Assembly (NCBI GenBank): GCA_011523735.1
Contig: WTGB01000097.1
Coordinates: forward strand, 1 to 64,000
From: Chloroflexota bacterium
GTDB lineage: Bacteria > Chloroflexota > Anaerolineae > Aggregatilineales > Phototrophicaceae
Direction: 5' to 3'
Length of the DNA: 64,000 nt
The notes beneath the pieces were generated by a model that was not told the DNA's origin, searched no databases, and was given only the letters and a program-made list of their open reading frames with translations. This document shows, one piece after another, positions 55,160 to 63,866 of the stretch (position 1 is the stretch's first letter; every line of letters begins with the position of its first letter). The translations under genes and the position numbers were made by a program.

Positions 55160-56614
55160 ATGCCCACCGTCAATGCCCTCACGTTATGGTTCAGCCAACT
55201 CAATAGCCGCAGCTACGCCATCGCTGTCGGTCTGGCTATCGGCATCATCGGCGCGGGCATCGGCTTGCTTGTCGCCGGTATCGGTCCGCTTTTGGCGCTT
55301 GCGGCGATTCTCGGCCTGCTTGCGGGTTTATACATCATCACAGATGTAAACATCGCTCTGTACATGATAATTGGGGCAGTGCTGCTGCTGCCTTTCGGCA
55401 TCTTCCCCGTCAAGATCGCTATCACGCCTACCTTGCTCGATTTGGCGCTGGCCGGCTTTGTGTTGGTCTACCTCTTCCAATGGATGACGGGACGCCGCGG
55501 GGGCCTCCAGCTAAGTCCGGTCCACGCCTTGATCGCTCTCTACCTGATGTGGCTGGTCTTCGCCTTCGCCCTAGGCTTGCGCCACGCCGGACCAACCTCA
55601 TCAACGATACGGCAATTCGCGGAAACCATCCTGAGCATATGCCTGGTATTCATCCTCGTCGATCTCCTGCGCGAGCCGGCCATGCTGCGACGCCTGGTGC
55701 TAATTATCTTCAGCGCGATCGGCGCGCAGGCATTTCTGGCTGTCACGCTCTTCCTGGCGCCCGACGCGCTGGCGGAAACATTGCTGGTGCGGCTCTCGCG
55801 CATCGGCTATCCAAACGGCGGCGTCATCCGCTACATTGAAGATAATCCCGAGCTCGGCGAACGCGCGATCGGCACCTGGGTCGATCCCAATGCCCTCGGC
55901 GGCATCCTCGCCACCGCCGCCATCATCATCGCTCCGCAAATCGCTTCACGGAAACCGATAATCCCTTGGCGCCGGCTGACACTTGTTATCTTCCTGCTTG
56001 TGGCTCTGGCTCTTTTCTTGACCGCATCGCGGGCATCTTTCCTGGCGTTCAGCATCGGCTTGCTGGCGATCGGCATCGTCCGTTATCGCCGCCTCCTGCC
56101 CTTGCTGCTGCTCGCCGGGCTTCTGTTTCTGATCCTGCCGCAAACGCAAGGCTACATCCTGCGGCTGTCGCAGGCCTTCCAAGGCGCTGATCTGGCAACG
56201 CAAATGCGCATCGGCGAATGGACCGACTCGCTCATTGTCATAGCCCGCTATCCGCTTTTCGGCGTCGGCTTTACCGGCACCCCGGAAATCGACATCTACG
56301 CCAATGTCGCCAACATGTATCTGATGATGGCGACTCAAATCGGTTTGACCGGCCTATTCATCTTTCTGCTGACAATGACGGGCGTATTTATCTACGGCGC
56401 GCGCGCTTGGCGGACGGCGAAAGCAAACCCGGTCTTCGCCACGATTCATCTCGGTTTCCACGCCGCCCTGCTCACGAGCTTGGTCAACGCCGTCGCCGAT
56501 CTCTACTTTTTCCGCCTCGACTTTCAGGCGTCGATCACCTGGTTCTGGCTCATCGTCGCCCTCTGCCTGGCGAGTTCTCGGCTGGCGCGGACGACATCCG
56601 CCGCCGCAAGCTAA
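55160..56614 (+). CDS. O-antigen ligase/polymerase-like membrane protein
   Basis: 484 residues, about 11-12 membrane helices. The Wzy_C/WaaL-type region includes GERAIGTWVDPNALGGILATAA, FLTASRASFLAFSIGLLAIG, and a large loop with MRIGEWTDSLIVIARYPLFGVGFTG. This family polymerises or ligates lipid-linked oligosaccharides outside the membrane. ATG 55160 lies 3 bp past the YfhO stop. A flippase (Wzx) is not seen in the window, so the locus may be incomplete or depend on a distant exporter. Confidence 0.83.
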   Translation: MPTVNALTLWFSQLNSRSYAIAVGLAIGIIGAGIGLLVAGIGPLLALAAILGLLAGLYIITDVNIALYMIIGAVLLLPFGIFPVKIAITPTLLDLALAGFVLVYLFQWMTGRRGGLQLSPVHALIALYLMWLVFAFALGLRHAGPTSSTIRQFAETILSICLVFILVDLLREPAMLRRLVLIIFSAIGAQAFLAVTLFLAPDALAETLLVRLSRIGYPNGGVIRYIEDNPELGERAIGTWVDPNALGGILATAAIIIAPQIASRKPIIPWRRLTLVIFLLVALALFLTASRASFLAFSIGLLAIGIVRYRRLLPLLLLAGLLFLILPQTQGYILRLSQAFQGADLATQMRIGEWTDSLIVIARYPLFGVGFTGTPEIDIYANVANMYLMMATQIGLTGLFIFLLTMTGVFIYGARAWRTAKANPVFATIHLGFHAALLTSLVNAVADLYFFRLDFQASITWFWLIVALCLASSRLARTTSAAAS

Positions 56615-56622
56615 ACGCACCG

Positions 56623-56651
56623 TTGCAATACCCGCCAGCTTGCATTAAGAT
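56623..56651 (+). promoter_or_regulatory. Candidate promoter of rpsF-rpsR
   Basis: TTGCAA (56623-56628), 17-bp spacer, TAAGAT (56646-56651). The leader would be about 75 nt. Confidence 0.45.
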
Positions 56652-56672
56652 ACGCCGCCTACAACTGAATCA

Positions 56673-56710
56673 CAGCTTTCCGCTCCGCCAATCGCTTAGA
56701 GGCGGGGCTG
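56673..56710 (+). promoter_or_regulatory. Possible S6:S18 autoregulatory leader hairpin
   Basis: CAG/CTG base pairing encloses an internal loop containing CCG, then stem CTCCGCC (56683-56689) with GGCGGGG (56701-56707). The position before rpsF and a CCG in an asymmetrical loop recall the S6:S18 binding motif, but I cannot verify the full consensus. Confidence 0.35.
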
Positions 56711-56732
56711 TTATCCGAGGGAAGGAACACTC

Positions 56733-57047
56733 ATGAGAGACTATGAACTGACGTTCATTATCCGCATCTTGCCTTCAGACGAAGAAGTTAATCAAGCCAT
56801 TGACCAAGTCATCAGCTACATTGAGCTTGGCGATAATGGCGTCGTCAAAAGCGTCGACCGCAAGCTCTTCGGCCGGCGCCGCCTGGCTTACGAAATTGAT
56901 GGGCAGCGGGATGGACACTACGTTTTCATCAAAGCCGCGATCCAGCCCGAGCATATTGACGAACTGGAAACCGAGCTAAAGCTCTTCGACGCCGTATTGC
57001 GCTACCTGCTGGTGCGTGAAGAGGGCGAAGTCAAGGCGACCGCCTGA
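56733..57047 (+). CDS. rpsF: Small ribosomal subunit protein bS6
   Basis: 104 residues, normal length. RDYELTFIIRILPSDEEVNQAI at the N-terminus, then GVVKSVDRKLFGRRRLAYEIDGQRDGHYVFIKA and the C-terminal LKLFDAVLRYLLVREE are typical. bS6 binds bS18 on the platform of the 30S subunit. ATG 56733 with GAGGGAAGGA in front. A perfect palindrome (ACCCGCGATCGCGGGT, 57050-57065) follows without a T-run. The ssb gene that usually lies between rpsF and rpsR is absent. Confidence 0.96.
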   Translation: MRDYELTFIIRILPSDEEVNQAIDQVISYIELGDNGVVKSVDRKLFGRRRLAYEIDGQRDGHYVFIKAAIQPEHIDELETELKLFDAVLRYLLVREEGEVKATA

Positions 57048-57132
57048 GCACCCGCGATCGCGGGTCGGCGCTTAGCGAAAGAAACAGGCAAGCCACTTCA
57101 ATGTTTATAACTGATAGATGGAGACAAATGTC

Positions 57133-57450
57133 GTGAGCGACAATCCAGAACCCACGAAACAAGCAAGTACTTCAAGACCAAGACCGGCGCAAGAACGGGG
57201 GCGCGGTCCACGGCGCGGTCCCGGCGGCTGGCGGAGACGCGGGCGCGGGCGCCGCAGTCGAACAACCTATTGCCCCAAGGGCCGCTGCTTTGATTATAAA
57301 GACATCGATACGCTGTCCCGCTACATAAACGAAAGCGGCAAAATAAAACCGCGCCGCCAGACCGGCAACTGCTCTCGCTGTCAGCGTGAGTTGGCGCGCG
57401 AAATCAAACGCGCTCGCCATCTCGCTCTGCTACCCTACGTCGTAAGCTGA
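57133..57450 (+). CDS. rpsR: Small ribosomal subunit protein bS18
   Basis: 105 residues, longer than the ~75 typical. The first ~40 residues are an Arg/Gly/Pro-rich extension ([20 protein letters not shown]). The conserved core is [20 protein letters not shown] and [20 protein letters not shown]. Four Cys (CPKGRC and CSRC) suggest a zinc-binding form. I prefer GTG 57133 with GGAG 9 bases before it over ATG 57118, which has no ribosome-binding site. It forms a pair with rpsF; rplI is not next to it. Confidence 0.93.
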   Translation: MSDNPEPTKQASTSRPRPAQERGRGPRRGPGGWRRRGRGRRSRTTYCPKGRCFDYKDIDTLSRYINESGKIKPRRQTGNCSRCQRELAREIKRARHLALLPYVVS

Positions 57451-57527
57451 CAAGCAGTTTCCCCGTTCAGCCCGGATCAAGGCGCGGGCAACGTCAACGG
57501 CAAATCAATTGAGGAGTTTGCGCATTC

Positions 57528-58856
57528 ATGTCGAAAAGGGCTCAGACGACCGGCGCGCCAAGACGCCGGCGACGCGGGAGGCAAACGGCGACAGTTGACG
57601 GCGGCGAAAATATCACGCAAGACCAGACAGAGTCGTCATACAAAAGCCGAGCCGAACGAGAAGAACAGCTGCAAAAATGGGTGATTCGCGGTGTGGCCGC
57701 CGTTGTCGGCATCCTATTGCTCCTTGTCGCCATCGCCTTCGCCTTTGAACAACTCATCATTCCCAACCAGCTCGTCGCCAGCGTCCATGGCGAGGGCATC
57801 ACCGTGCGAGATTTCCGCCAGGAATACCTGCTCGAGCGCAACCGGCTCCTGCTCCAACTGAATCAGATCCAAAACGCCGGTTTCGATGTTCAGCAACTGG
57901 CGCAGCAGGAACCTTATGCGACCTGGATAAACGAGATTAATGTGCCCGATCAACTGGGCTTGCGCGTCTTGAATGACATGGTTGACGACCGTTTGCTGGC
58001 GCAGGAAGCCGCTTCTCGGAATGTCAGCATAGACGATACCGCTGTGCGCCAGGCTGTCGAAAGCTACTTCGGCTTTGATCCCACTGAGGTCGCCCTGATC
58101 GGCGTCGAACCGACCGCCACTCTCGAGCCGACCATTACGCCGACTCCCTACGTTTCGCCGACGCCATCGCCCAGTCCGCCCCCCACCGCCACACCTGACC
58201 CAGAGGCAGAAGCGGAGAGCGAAGATGCCGAACCCACCATCACGCCGCAGCCGACCATCGTCGAGCCTACCCTCAGCGCCGAAGAAGTGCGTGACAACTT
58301 TGAAGAAAACGAGCGAGATTACCGCGCCTATTTTGATCGCGCCGGCGTCGCGCTCGAAACCTTGGACGCCTTCTTCCAACGCAATGCCCTTGAGACACTT
58401 CTCGCCGATGCCCTCGTCCCCGATGACGCCAGCTTGCTCTATGCTGATGCTCGCCATATCCTCGTCGACGACGAAGATACCGCGCTGGCAGCGATAACTG
58501 CGTTGCGCCAAGGCGAGTCCTTCGCCGCTTTGGCTCGCGCCATCTCCACCGACCCCGGCAGCGCCTCCCGCGGCGGCGAGCTTGGCGAAGCTTATATCGG
58601 CAATTACGTGCCGGAGTTCCGCCGCGCTATTGAAGAAGCCGAGATCGGCGCCATCGTCGGACCGGTCGAAAGCGAATTCGGTTATCATGTCCTGCAAGTG
58701 CGCAGCAAAGAGCAGCGGGCTGACGCCGATGTGGAATCCCAGCGTGAACGAGCCAAGCAGCAAGAATTGCAACTGCTCAAAGACAGCCTGCGGGAAAATC
58801 AGAGCGACAACTTCGAGATCTACGATAGCTGGCTCGATCACATTCCGCGCAGTTGA
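57528..58856 (+). CDS. Membrane-anchored parvulin-type peptidyl-prolyl isomerase
   Basis: 442 residues. A basic N-terminus, one membrane helix (VAAVVGILLLLVAIAFAF, ~54-71), then a SurA/PrsA-like N-terminal chaperone domain (~85-190). A Thr/Pro linker (PTATLEPTITPTPYVSPTPS) lies inside it, between an ESYFGFDP segment and LSAEEVRDNFEE. The rotamase domain (~300-400) has ADARHILVDDEDTA, ISTDPGSASRGGELGE and VGPVESEFGYHVLQV. It would fold exported proteins at the outer face of the membrane. ATG 57528 with TGAGGAG upstream. Confidence 0.88.
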   Translation: MSKRAQTTGAPRRRRRGRQTATVDGGENITQDQTESSYKSRAEREEQLQKWVIRGVAAVVGILLLLVAIAFAFEQLIIPNQLVASVHGEGITVRDFRQEYLLERNRLLLQLNQIQNAGFDVQQLAQQEPYATWINEINVPDQLGLRVLNDMVDDRLLAQEAASRNVSIDDTAVRQAVESYFGFDPTEVALIGVEPTATLEPTITPTPYVSPTPSPSPPPTATPDPEAEAESEDAEPTITPQPTIVEPTLSAEEVRDNFEENERDYRAYFDRAGVALETLDAFFQRNALETLLADALVPDDASLLYADARHILVDDEDTALAAITALRQGESFAALARAISTDPGSASRGGELGEAYIGNYVPEFRRAIEEAEIGAIVGPVESEFGYHVLQVRSKEQRADADVESQRERAKQQELQLLKDSLRENQSDNFEIYDSWLDHIPRS

Positions 58857-58879
58857 CGTCAGACAACTTAAAAGAATTC

Positions 58880-58912
58880 GGCGGCGGAATACCCCCCGCT
58901 CCGCCGCCTTCA
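58880..58912 (+). terminator. Hairpin after the parvulin gene
   Basis: A perfect 9-bp stem GGCGGCGGA (58880-58888) / TCCGCCGCC (58900-58908) with an 11-nt loop, followed by only a weak T-stretch (TTCAAT). Probably a terminator or RNA-stabilising hairpin. Confidence 0.5.
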
Positions 58913-58975
58913 ATACTCATCAGCCACCGCCTCTTTTCACTTTTCCCGCTATGCTGACTCGTCTATAATGCAGGC

Positions 58976-59749
58976 ATGAGTGTCAATCCCATCGACAAGC
59001 TGGAATGCCAGCTCGAAACGCTGACGGAAGACGCCTTCGCCCGCCTTTTTCGCCGGACTATCAGCGCCCGCGATATCGCTGTCTTGCTGCTGCGGGCGAT
59101 CGAAGACAACGCTGCCCCTCCCGCTGCCAACCGCGGCAAACCGATCGCGCCTGACCTCTACCACATTCACCTTCAACCCGAAATCGCGGATGGATTCTTG
59201 GCTGAGTATCCGGATTTCCCAGTGCGTTTGGCGCGGCTCATCATCGACCTGAGCGAAGAATCCGGCTTCCAACTCACGGCGGAACCCCGGGTCGTCCTGC
59301 TAAGGAACGAAGCGCTGACCGCCCTCCAAACCAGAATCACGGCGGAACACAGCGCCTTGGCGCATGGCGAAACCGCCAGGATGCCAACGGTCAATTTGGC
59401 GCCGCAGCACCCCAGGGAAACCTCTAATCCATTGCTCCATATTGGGGATCTGCGCGTCGTGCCGCTGGGCAAGTCTATCATCAACATCGGCCGCGAAAGG
59501 GGCAACGACATCATCATCCCCGACGCCTACATTTCCCGCCATCACCTGCAATTGCGCAAACGCTTCGGCGCATACACCCTGTTCGATGTCAACAGCCGCG
59601 GCGGCACCCGCGTTAACGACAGCGCCGTTGCCGAACATCGCCTGCAGAACGGCGATGTCATCAACATCGGCCACACAACCCTGGTCTACTCGGACGAAAA
59701 CGACGCCAGCGCAATCGACGGGACGACACAGATCCTGCTGTCGGACTAG
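58976..59749 (+). CDS. FhaA-like protein (DUF3662 and FHA domain)
   Basis: 257 residues. The N-terminal DUF3662 domain (~1-115) starts NPIDKLECQLETLTEDAFARLF, and the C-terminal FHA domain (~155-245) has INIGRERGNDIIIPDAYISRHHLQL, with the phosphothreonine-binding GR, SRHH and later NGD. FhaA-type proteins read Ser/Thr phosphorylation and regulate peptidoglycan synthesis in Actinobacteria. Here the protein precedes FhaB-like, RodA and PBP genes as in that group, but no PknA/PknB kinase or PstP phosphatase lies in the window. Confidence 0.9.
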   Translation: MSVNPIDKLECQLETLTEDAFARLFRRTISARDIAVLLLRAIEDNAAPPAANRGKPIAPDLYHIHLQPEIADGFLAEYPDFPVRLARLIIDLSEESGFQLTAEPRVVLLRNEALTALQTRITAEHSALAHGETARMPTVNLAPQHPRETSNPLLHIGDLRVVPLGKSIINIGRERGNDIIIPDAYISRHHLQLRKRFGAYTLFDVNSRGGTRVNDSAVAEHRLQNGDVINIGHTTLVYSDENDASAIDGTTQILLSD

Positions 59750-59758
59750 GTCAGGATC

Positions 59759-60193
59759 GTGAGCATCGAAGAGACAATCTTTATCTTGCGGCTGCTGGCG
59801 GGGTTGAGCCTGGCTGGTTTTCTCCTGAGTCTCTTCATCGTCATCTGGCGCAATCTCAATCAGATCGAGCGAGGCGCGGCGCCGGCACACTCAAAGTACG
59901 GTTACCTCGTCCAAGAACAGCCGCAGCAAATCGGCGCTGGGGAGCGCTGGCCGCTCCGGCCGATCCTCACCTTCGGTCGCGCAGGCGGCAACGCCATCGT
60001 CGTCAACGATGACTTCGCCAGCGCGGAACATGCGCGTATCATTCTCGAAGGGGGAAAATGGTGGCTGGAAGATCGGCAAAGCCGCAATGGCACACACTTG
60101 AATGAGGATAAAATCAAGCGGCGGACCATTTTGGCTGACAGCGATGTGATCGGGATCGGAAATTGTCGCTACCGAATCCATCTTCATCCATAG
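59759..60193 (+). CDS. FhaB-like protein (membrane helix and FHA domain)
   Basis: 144 residues. N-terminal helix (LRLLAGLSLAGFLLSLFIVIW) and a C-terminal FHA domain with LTFGRAGGNAIVVNDDFASAEHARI, WWLEDRQSRNGTHLNEDKI and VIGIGNCRYRIHL. The usual SxxH is present as SAEHA. GTG start at 59759, 9 bp after the FhaA-like stop. It probably recruits phosphorylated envelope proteins. The pair plus RodA/PBP suggests control of elongation or division. Confidence 0.88.
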   Translation: MSIEETIFILRLLAGLSLAGFLLSLFIVIWRNLNQIERGAAPAHSKYGYLVQEQPQQIGAGERWPLRPILTFGRAGGNAIVVNDDFASAEHARIILEGGKWWLEDRQSRNGTHLNEDKIKRRTILADSDVIGIGNCRYRIHLHP

Positions 60194-60252
60194 TCAGCAC
60201 AAGGACGGCTCTGCAATCATCGTCCGCATAGACACTCTTACGGAGGCAACTG

Positions 60253-61125
60253 ATGGAAGCGATCAAAATTGCCGTCATCGGCGGATCGGGTCTTTACAAC
60301 ATGTCGGCGATCTCGGCTGTCGAGACGCTGGAAATAGATACGCCCTTTGGCAAGCCGAGCGGCGCCATTCGCATCGGGAGCTTGCGCGGAAAGCGGGTCG
60401 CCTTCGTGCCCCGCCATGGCGAAGGGCATGTCCTTTCTCCCGCGACCCTGCCCTACCGCGCCAACATCTATGCGCTCAAGACTTTAGGCGTCCGCTTCGT
60501 CATCGCGGTCAACGCCGTCGGTTCCCTGCGCGAAGACTACGCGCCGGGGCATATCATCACGCCAGATCAGATCATTGATTACACCATCCATACCCGCGCG
60601 CGCTCCTTCTTCGAGGATGGCGTCGTGGCGCATGTCTCGGTGGCCGATCCGACCAGCGACTATCTGCGGAAAATCATCGGCGATGCTGTTGAAGCGATCG
60701 GCGGCATCGTGCATCGCCGGGGCACTTTCCTCGTCGAAGACGGTCCCCGCTTCGCCACTCGCGCCGAAAGCCATCTGTTCCGCGCCTGGGGCTGCGATCT
60801 CATCGGCATGACCTCCGCACCAGAAGCTTTCCTGGCCCGCGAAGCCGAGATCGACTTTGCCTCGCTCGCCCATGTCACCGACTACGATAGCTGGCATGAA
60901 GCTGAAGAAGCCGTCACCTCCGATATGGTCATCGAAACCCTGTCCAAGAACATCGAGACGGTCCAAGCGGCGCTGGCTGAGGCGATCGCGCGAATCGACG
61001 AAGACAAAGTCGTTCCGGCGCACACCGCCCTCGATACGGCGCTGGCGACATCGCGCGCGGCCATGGACGCCGCGACTGTCAAGAAACTGAAGCCGATCCT
61101 CGCGCGAGCGCTCAACCTTGACTAG
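60253..61125 (+). CDS. mtnP: S-methyl-5'-thioadenosine phosphorylase
   Basis: Splits MTA into adenine and MTR-1-P, the substrate of MtnA. 290 residues. IAVIGGSGLYNM, FVPRHGEGHVLSPATLPYRANIYALK, the specificity region VEDGPRFATRAESHLFRAWG and DLIGMTSAPEAFLAREAEIDFA are those of MTAP rather than general purine nucleoside phosphorylase. ATG 60253 with GGAGG upstream. It overlaps the RodA gene by 8 bp although its metabolic partners are 18 kb away. Confidence 0.93.
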   Translation: MEAIKIAVIGGSGLYNMSAISAVETLEIDTPFGKPSGAIRIGSLRGKRVAFVPRHGEGHVLSPATLPYRANIYALKTLGVRFVIAVNAVGSLREDYAPGHIITPDQIIDYTIHTRARSFFEDGVVAHVSVADPTSDYLRKIIGDAVEAIGGIVHRRGTFLVEDGPRFATRAESHLFRAWGCDLIGMTSAPEAFLAREAEIDFASLAHVTDYDSWHEAEEAVTSDMVIETLSKNIETVQAALAEAIARIDEDKVVPAHTALDTALATSRAAMDAATVKKLKPILARALNLD

Positions 61126-62434
61126 TACCGAAGTCGACAAAGCAGTGCCGGTTGTTCGCCTCGTTGTCGGCTCAGCTGGAAGGGGCAATCGCTGGCTCCT
61201 GCTCGCGCTGGCGACTGTATTCGTTTTCGCGGGCTTGGCCACTATCGCCCTGACGCGACCGGCGCAGGGTGATGTCTGGTTGAGTTTCGCTCTCTGGCTC
61301 GCTTGCGCCATCATCGCTACCTTGATCTTGAAGCTTCGCCTGCCGACGCACGACCCGCTGCTCCTTGCCCTGCCCATGTTTCTCAGCGGCTGGGGACTGG
61401 TTGTGATCGAAGGGCTGGCACCAGCTTTCGCCGACCGGCAAGCGCTCTGGCTGGTCATCAGCGTGGCGGCGATGCTGGCAGCCGCTTGCTTCTCCCATCT
61501 GCTCCGCTGGCTGCGCAGCTACCGCTACAGCTTGCTGGCGGCAGCGCTGCTGCTCCTGCTGGCAACAATCGCGCTCGGGCAGAATCCTTCCGGCTTTGAA
61601 TTCGCGCCCCGTCTCTGGCTCAGTCTTGGCTCATTCTATTTTCAGCCTTCCGAGCTGATGAAAGTTATCCTGGTCGCCTTCATGGCGACTTACCTCGCCG
61701 AGCAGAGCGCTGCTTTTCGCGCGGGATCCACCACTCCCGGCAGGGAAATGGCGGCCTCGCCGCGGCTCCTCGGTCCCATCCTGCTGATGTGGCTGCTCTC
61801 AATGCTGATCCTGGTTTGGCAGCGCGACCTCGGCACAGCCATGCTCTTCTTCATTGTCTTCCTGCTCCTGCTCTATCTCACCAGTGGCGACTGGCGGATA
61901 ATCGTCGGTGGCGTCACGCTCATCCTGGTCGCTGGAATTGCCGCCTATCAACTCTTCGATGTCGTGCAACTGCGCGTGGATATCTGGCTGAATCCCTGGC
62001 TCGAAGCCGATGGACGCGCCTATCAAATCGTGCAAAGCCTCATGGCCTTTGCGGCCGGCGGCATCTTCGGGGCCGGTGTTGGTCAGGGCTTTCCGGGCTA
62101 CATTCCCGTCGTCCATTCCGATTTCGTCTTCGCCGCCATCGCCGAAGAATGGGGCTTGCTCGGCGTCGTCGGCATCTTGAGCTGTCTCGGCGTACTGGCT
62201 TGGCGCGGTCTCGCCATCGCCTTGACCCATCCCGGCGCGGCCTTCCACAAGCTGCTCGCCGGCGCCATCACCTTGACGCTGCTGGTACAGGCGCTGATGA
62301 TCATGGCCGGCGTCCTGAAGCTCCTGCCCCTCACCGGCGTTACCCTTCCTTTCATCAGCTATGGCGGCAGCTCCTTGCTCGCTTGCCACATCATGATTGG
62401 TCTTTTGCTGCGCTTGTCAGCGGGGGCGCGCTAG
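61118..62434 (+). CDS. FtsW/RodA/SpoVE-family glycosyltransferase
   Basis: SEDS protein that polymerises lipid II into glycan strands. 438 residues with about 10-12 membrane helices. Conserved parts: LWLSLGSFYFQPSELMKVILVAFMATYLA, LILVWQRDLGTAMLFFIVFLLLLY, IVQSLMAFAAGGIFGAGVGQG, SDFVFAAIAEEWGLLG and GVTLPFISYGGSSLL. TTG 61118 overlaps the mtnP stop by 8 bp; no strong ribosome-binding site, so coupling is likely. It is followed directly by its PBP partner, which however lacks catalytic residues. RodA or FtsW cannot be decided by sequence alone. Confidence 0.92.
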   Translation: MTSTEVDKAVPVVRLVVGSAGRGNRWLLLALATVFVFAGLATIALTRPAQGDVWLSFALWLACAIIATLILKLRLPTHDPLLLALPMFLSGWGLVVIEGLAPAFADRQALWLVISVAAMLAAACFSHLLRWLRSYRYSLLAAALLLLLATIALGQNPSGFEFAPRLWLSLGSFYFQPSELMKVILVAFMATYLAEQSAAFRAGSTTPGREMAASPRLLGPILLMWLLSMLILVWQRDLGTAMLFFIVFLLLLYLTSGDWRIIVGGVTLILVAGIAAYQLFDVVQLRVDIWLNPWLEADGRAYQIVQSLMAFAAGGIFGAGVGQGFPGYIPVVHSDFVFAAIAEEWGLLGVVGILSCLGVLAWRGLAIALTHPGAAFHKLLAGAITLTLLVQALMIMAGVLKLLPLTGVTLPFISYGGSSLLACHIMIGLLLRLSAGAR

Positions 62435-63850
62435 ATGCTTTTCAAGCGCCAAATCCGCCATATCCTCTTCGCTGTGCTCGCTGGTCTGGCGCTGGTCGGC
62501 TTGTCCGCGGCCTACTGGGCGATCGCCGGGCGCGATAACCTGCTGCTTCGGGAAGATAATCCGCGCCGTATCGAGGCTCTCGCTCGCATCCAACGCGGCG
62601 GCATATTTGACCGCAACAGCCAAGTACTCGTTGAAACGGTCGCCTCCGATTCGGGTCTGGCCCGCCGCTACCTGGAATCCTCAACCTACAGCCTTACCGG
62701 CTACTACAGCCTGCGCTATGGCGTCGGCGGCGCGGAAGCGGCTTACGACGATATCTTGGCAGGCGCGCGCAGACTCGAAACACTGGCCGATTATTTCAAC
62801 AATTATATTTTGCGGCTGCCGCAAATCGGGGCTGACATCATGCTGACCGTTGACGCGGAGATTCATAAGGCGCTGGTTGATGCGATGACCGGCACAAGCG
62901 GCGCGGCCATCGTTATGGACGCGGAATCCGGCGAACTCCTCGCGCTGCTTAGCCTGCCCAGCTTTGACCCAAACCGACTTGACGCCGACTGGGGCATACT
63001 AGTAGAAACCGAGGGCAATCCCTTCTTCAATCGCGCACTGCAAGGCAACTATCAACTCGGTGGCAATATCTATGCCCTGTGGCTGGCGCAAGCCGTTGAT
63101 GCTGCATTCGAGTTATCCTTGCGCTTCACCGGCGGGACCGAGCCGATCACATTGGATGATGGCACCGCGATTCACTGCGTCATTCAGCCCGCTCCCGCCG
63201 ATCTCACTTTGACCGAGGCATTCGGCTTTGGTTGCCCCGCCCCTTTCAAGAGTTACCAGCAAATGCAGTCCGCAGCCGACACCGACGACCTGATATCGTC
63301 TTATCATTTCTCAGATCCGGTCGTCCTGCCCGGCTTTCCGCAGCCAGAGCCACTCCCCGAGCCCGCCACAACCAGCGAACTTGAGCCCGAAGCGCTTGCC
63401 CTGCGCAATGCTCTCGGACAAGGCAACCAGACTACGACGCCCCTGCATCTCGTCACTATCATCGCGGCATTCGCCAATGACGGCGTCGCCATCGCCCCCT
63501 GGCTGTACGCTGCCCAGCGTCAACCCGGCACAGACGAATGGATCCGGCAGCCACCCAACTCGGAATCGCTCCCTATGCTGAACGCCGCAACCGCTCGCAA
63601 AATGCGCACTCTGCTGCGCGATGCTTGGGGCATTCTGTATGGCGAACCGCCTCATCCACACATCGAGGTCGGCACATACCTGGCCATGTCCCGCTCCGGC
63701 GACGAAACGCAATTATGGCTGAACGGCTTCGTTGCGCCAGAAAACGGGAGTCCCGCTGCTTTTGTCATCCTGCTGGAAGACAGCGCCGATGTGGCCCATC
63801 TGCTTAGGATCGGCCGCGCCCTGATCGAAGCCCTCAGCCAGTCAGCCTAG
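62435..63850 (+). CDS. Degenerate class B penicillin-binding protein
   Basis: 471 residues, PbpA/FtsI-like. N-terminal membrane helix (ILFAVLAGLALVGLSAAYWAI), then RIQRGGIFDRNSQVLVETV and YSLRYGVGGAEAAYDDILAG of the PBP dimer domain. The transpeptidase domain has TVDAEIHKALVDAM and AIVMDAESGELLALLSLPSFDPN. At the active-site serine, families read QGxYPPGSTFK; here it is QGNYQLGGNIYALW (~203-216), so Ser and Lys of SxxK are missing. The KTG motif is also replaced (EVGTYLAMSRSGD). GQGNQTTTPLHLVTIIAAFANDG is retained. It is likely a non-catalytic partner that activates RodA. ATG follows the RodA stop directly. Confidence 0.88.
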   Translation: MLFKRQIRHILFAVLAGLALVGLSAAYWAIAGRDNLLLREDNPRRIEALARIQRGGIFDRNSQVLVETVASDSGLARRYLESSTYSLTGYYSLRYGVGGAEAAYDDILAGARRLETLADYFNNYILRLPQIGADIMLTVDAEIHKALVDAMTGTSGAAIVMDAESGELLALLSLPSFDPNRLDADWGILVETEGNPFFNRALQGNYQLGGNIYALWLAQAVDAAFELSLRFTGGTEPITLDDGTAIHCVIQPAPADLTLTEAFGFGCPAPFKSYQQMQSAADTDDLISSYHFSDPVVLPGFPQPEPLPEPATTSELEPEALALRNALGQGNQTTTPLHLVTIIAAFANDGVAIAPWLYAAQRQPGTDEWIRQPPNSESLPMLNAATARKMRTLLRDAWGILYGEPPHPHIEVGTYLAMSRSGDETQLWLNGFVAPENGSPAAFVILLEDSADVAHLLRIGRALIEALSQSA

Positions 63851-63866
63851 CTTAGTCATCGCTGCT

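Noticed and set aside
57050-57065. Perfect palindrome ACCCGCGATCGCGGGT as a terminator or as a HIP1-type cyanobacterial signature
   Set aside because: No T-run follows, and GCGATCGC is seen only about twice in the window, far too rare for a HIP1-rich genome.
60220-60245. CCGCATAGACACTCTTACGG as an eighth mini-element
   Set aside because: The core has a mismatch (GCATAGACAC), the arms do not pair at the right spacing, and no host palindrome surrounds it.
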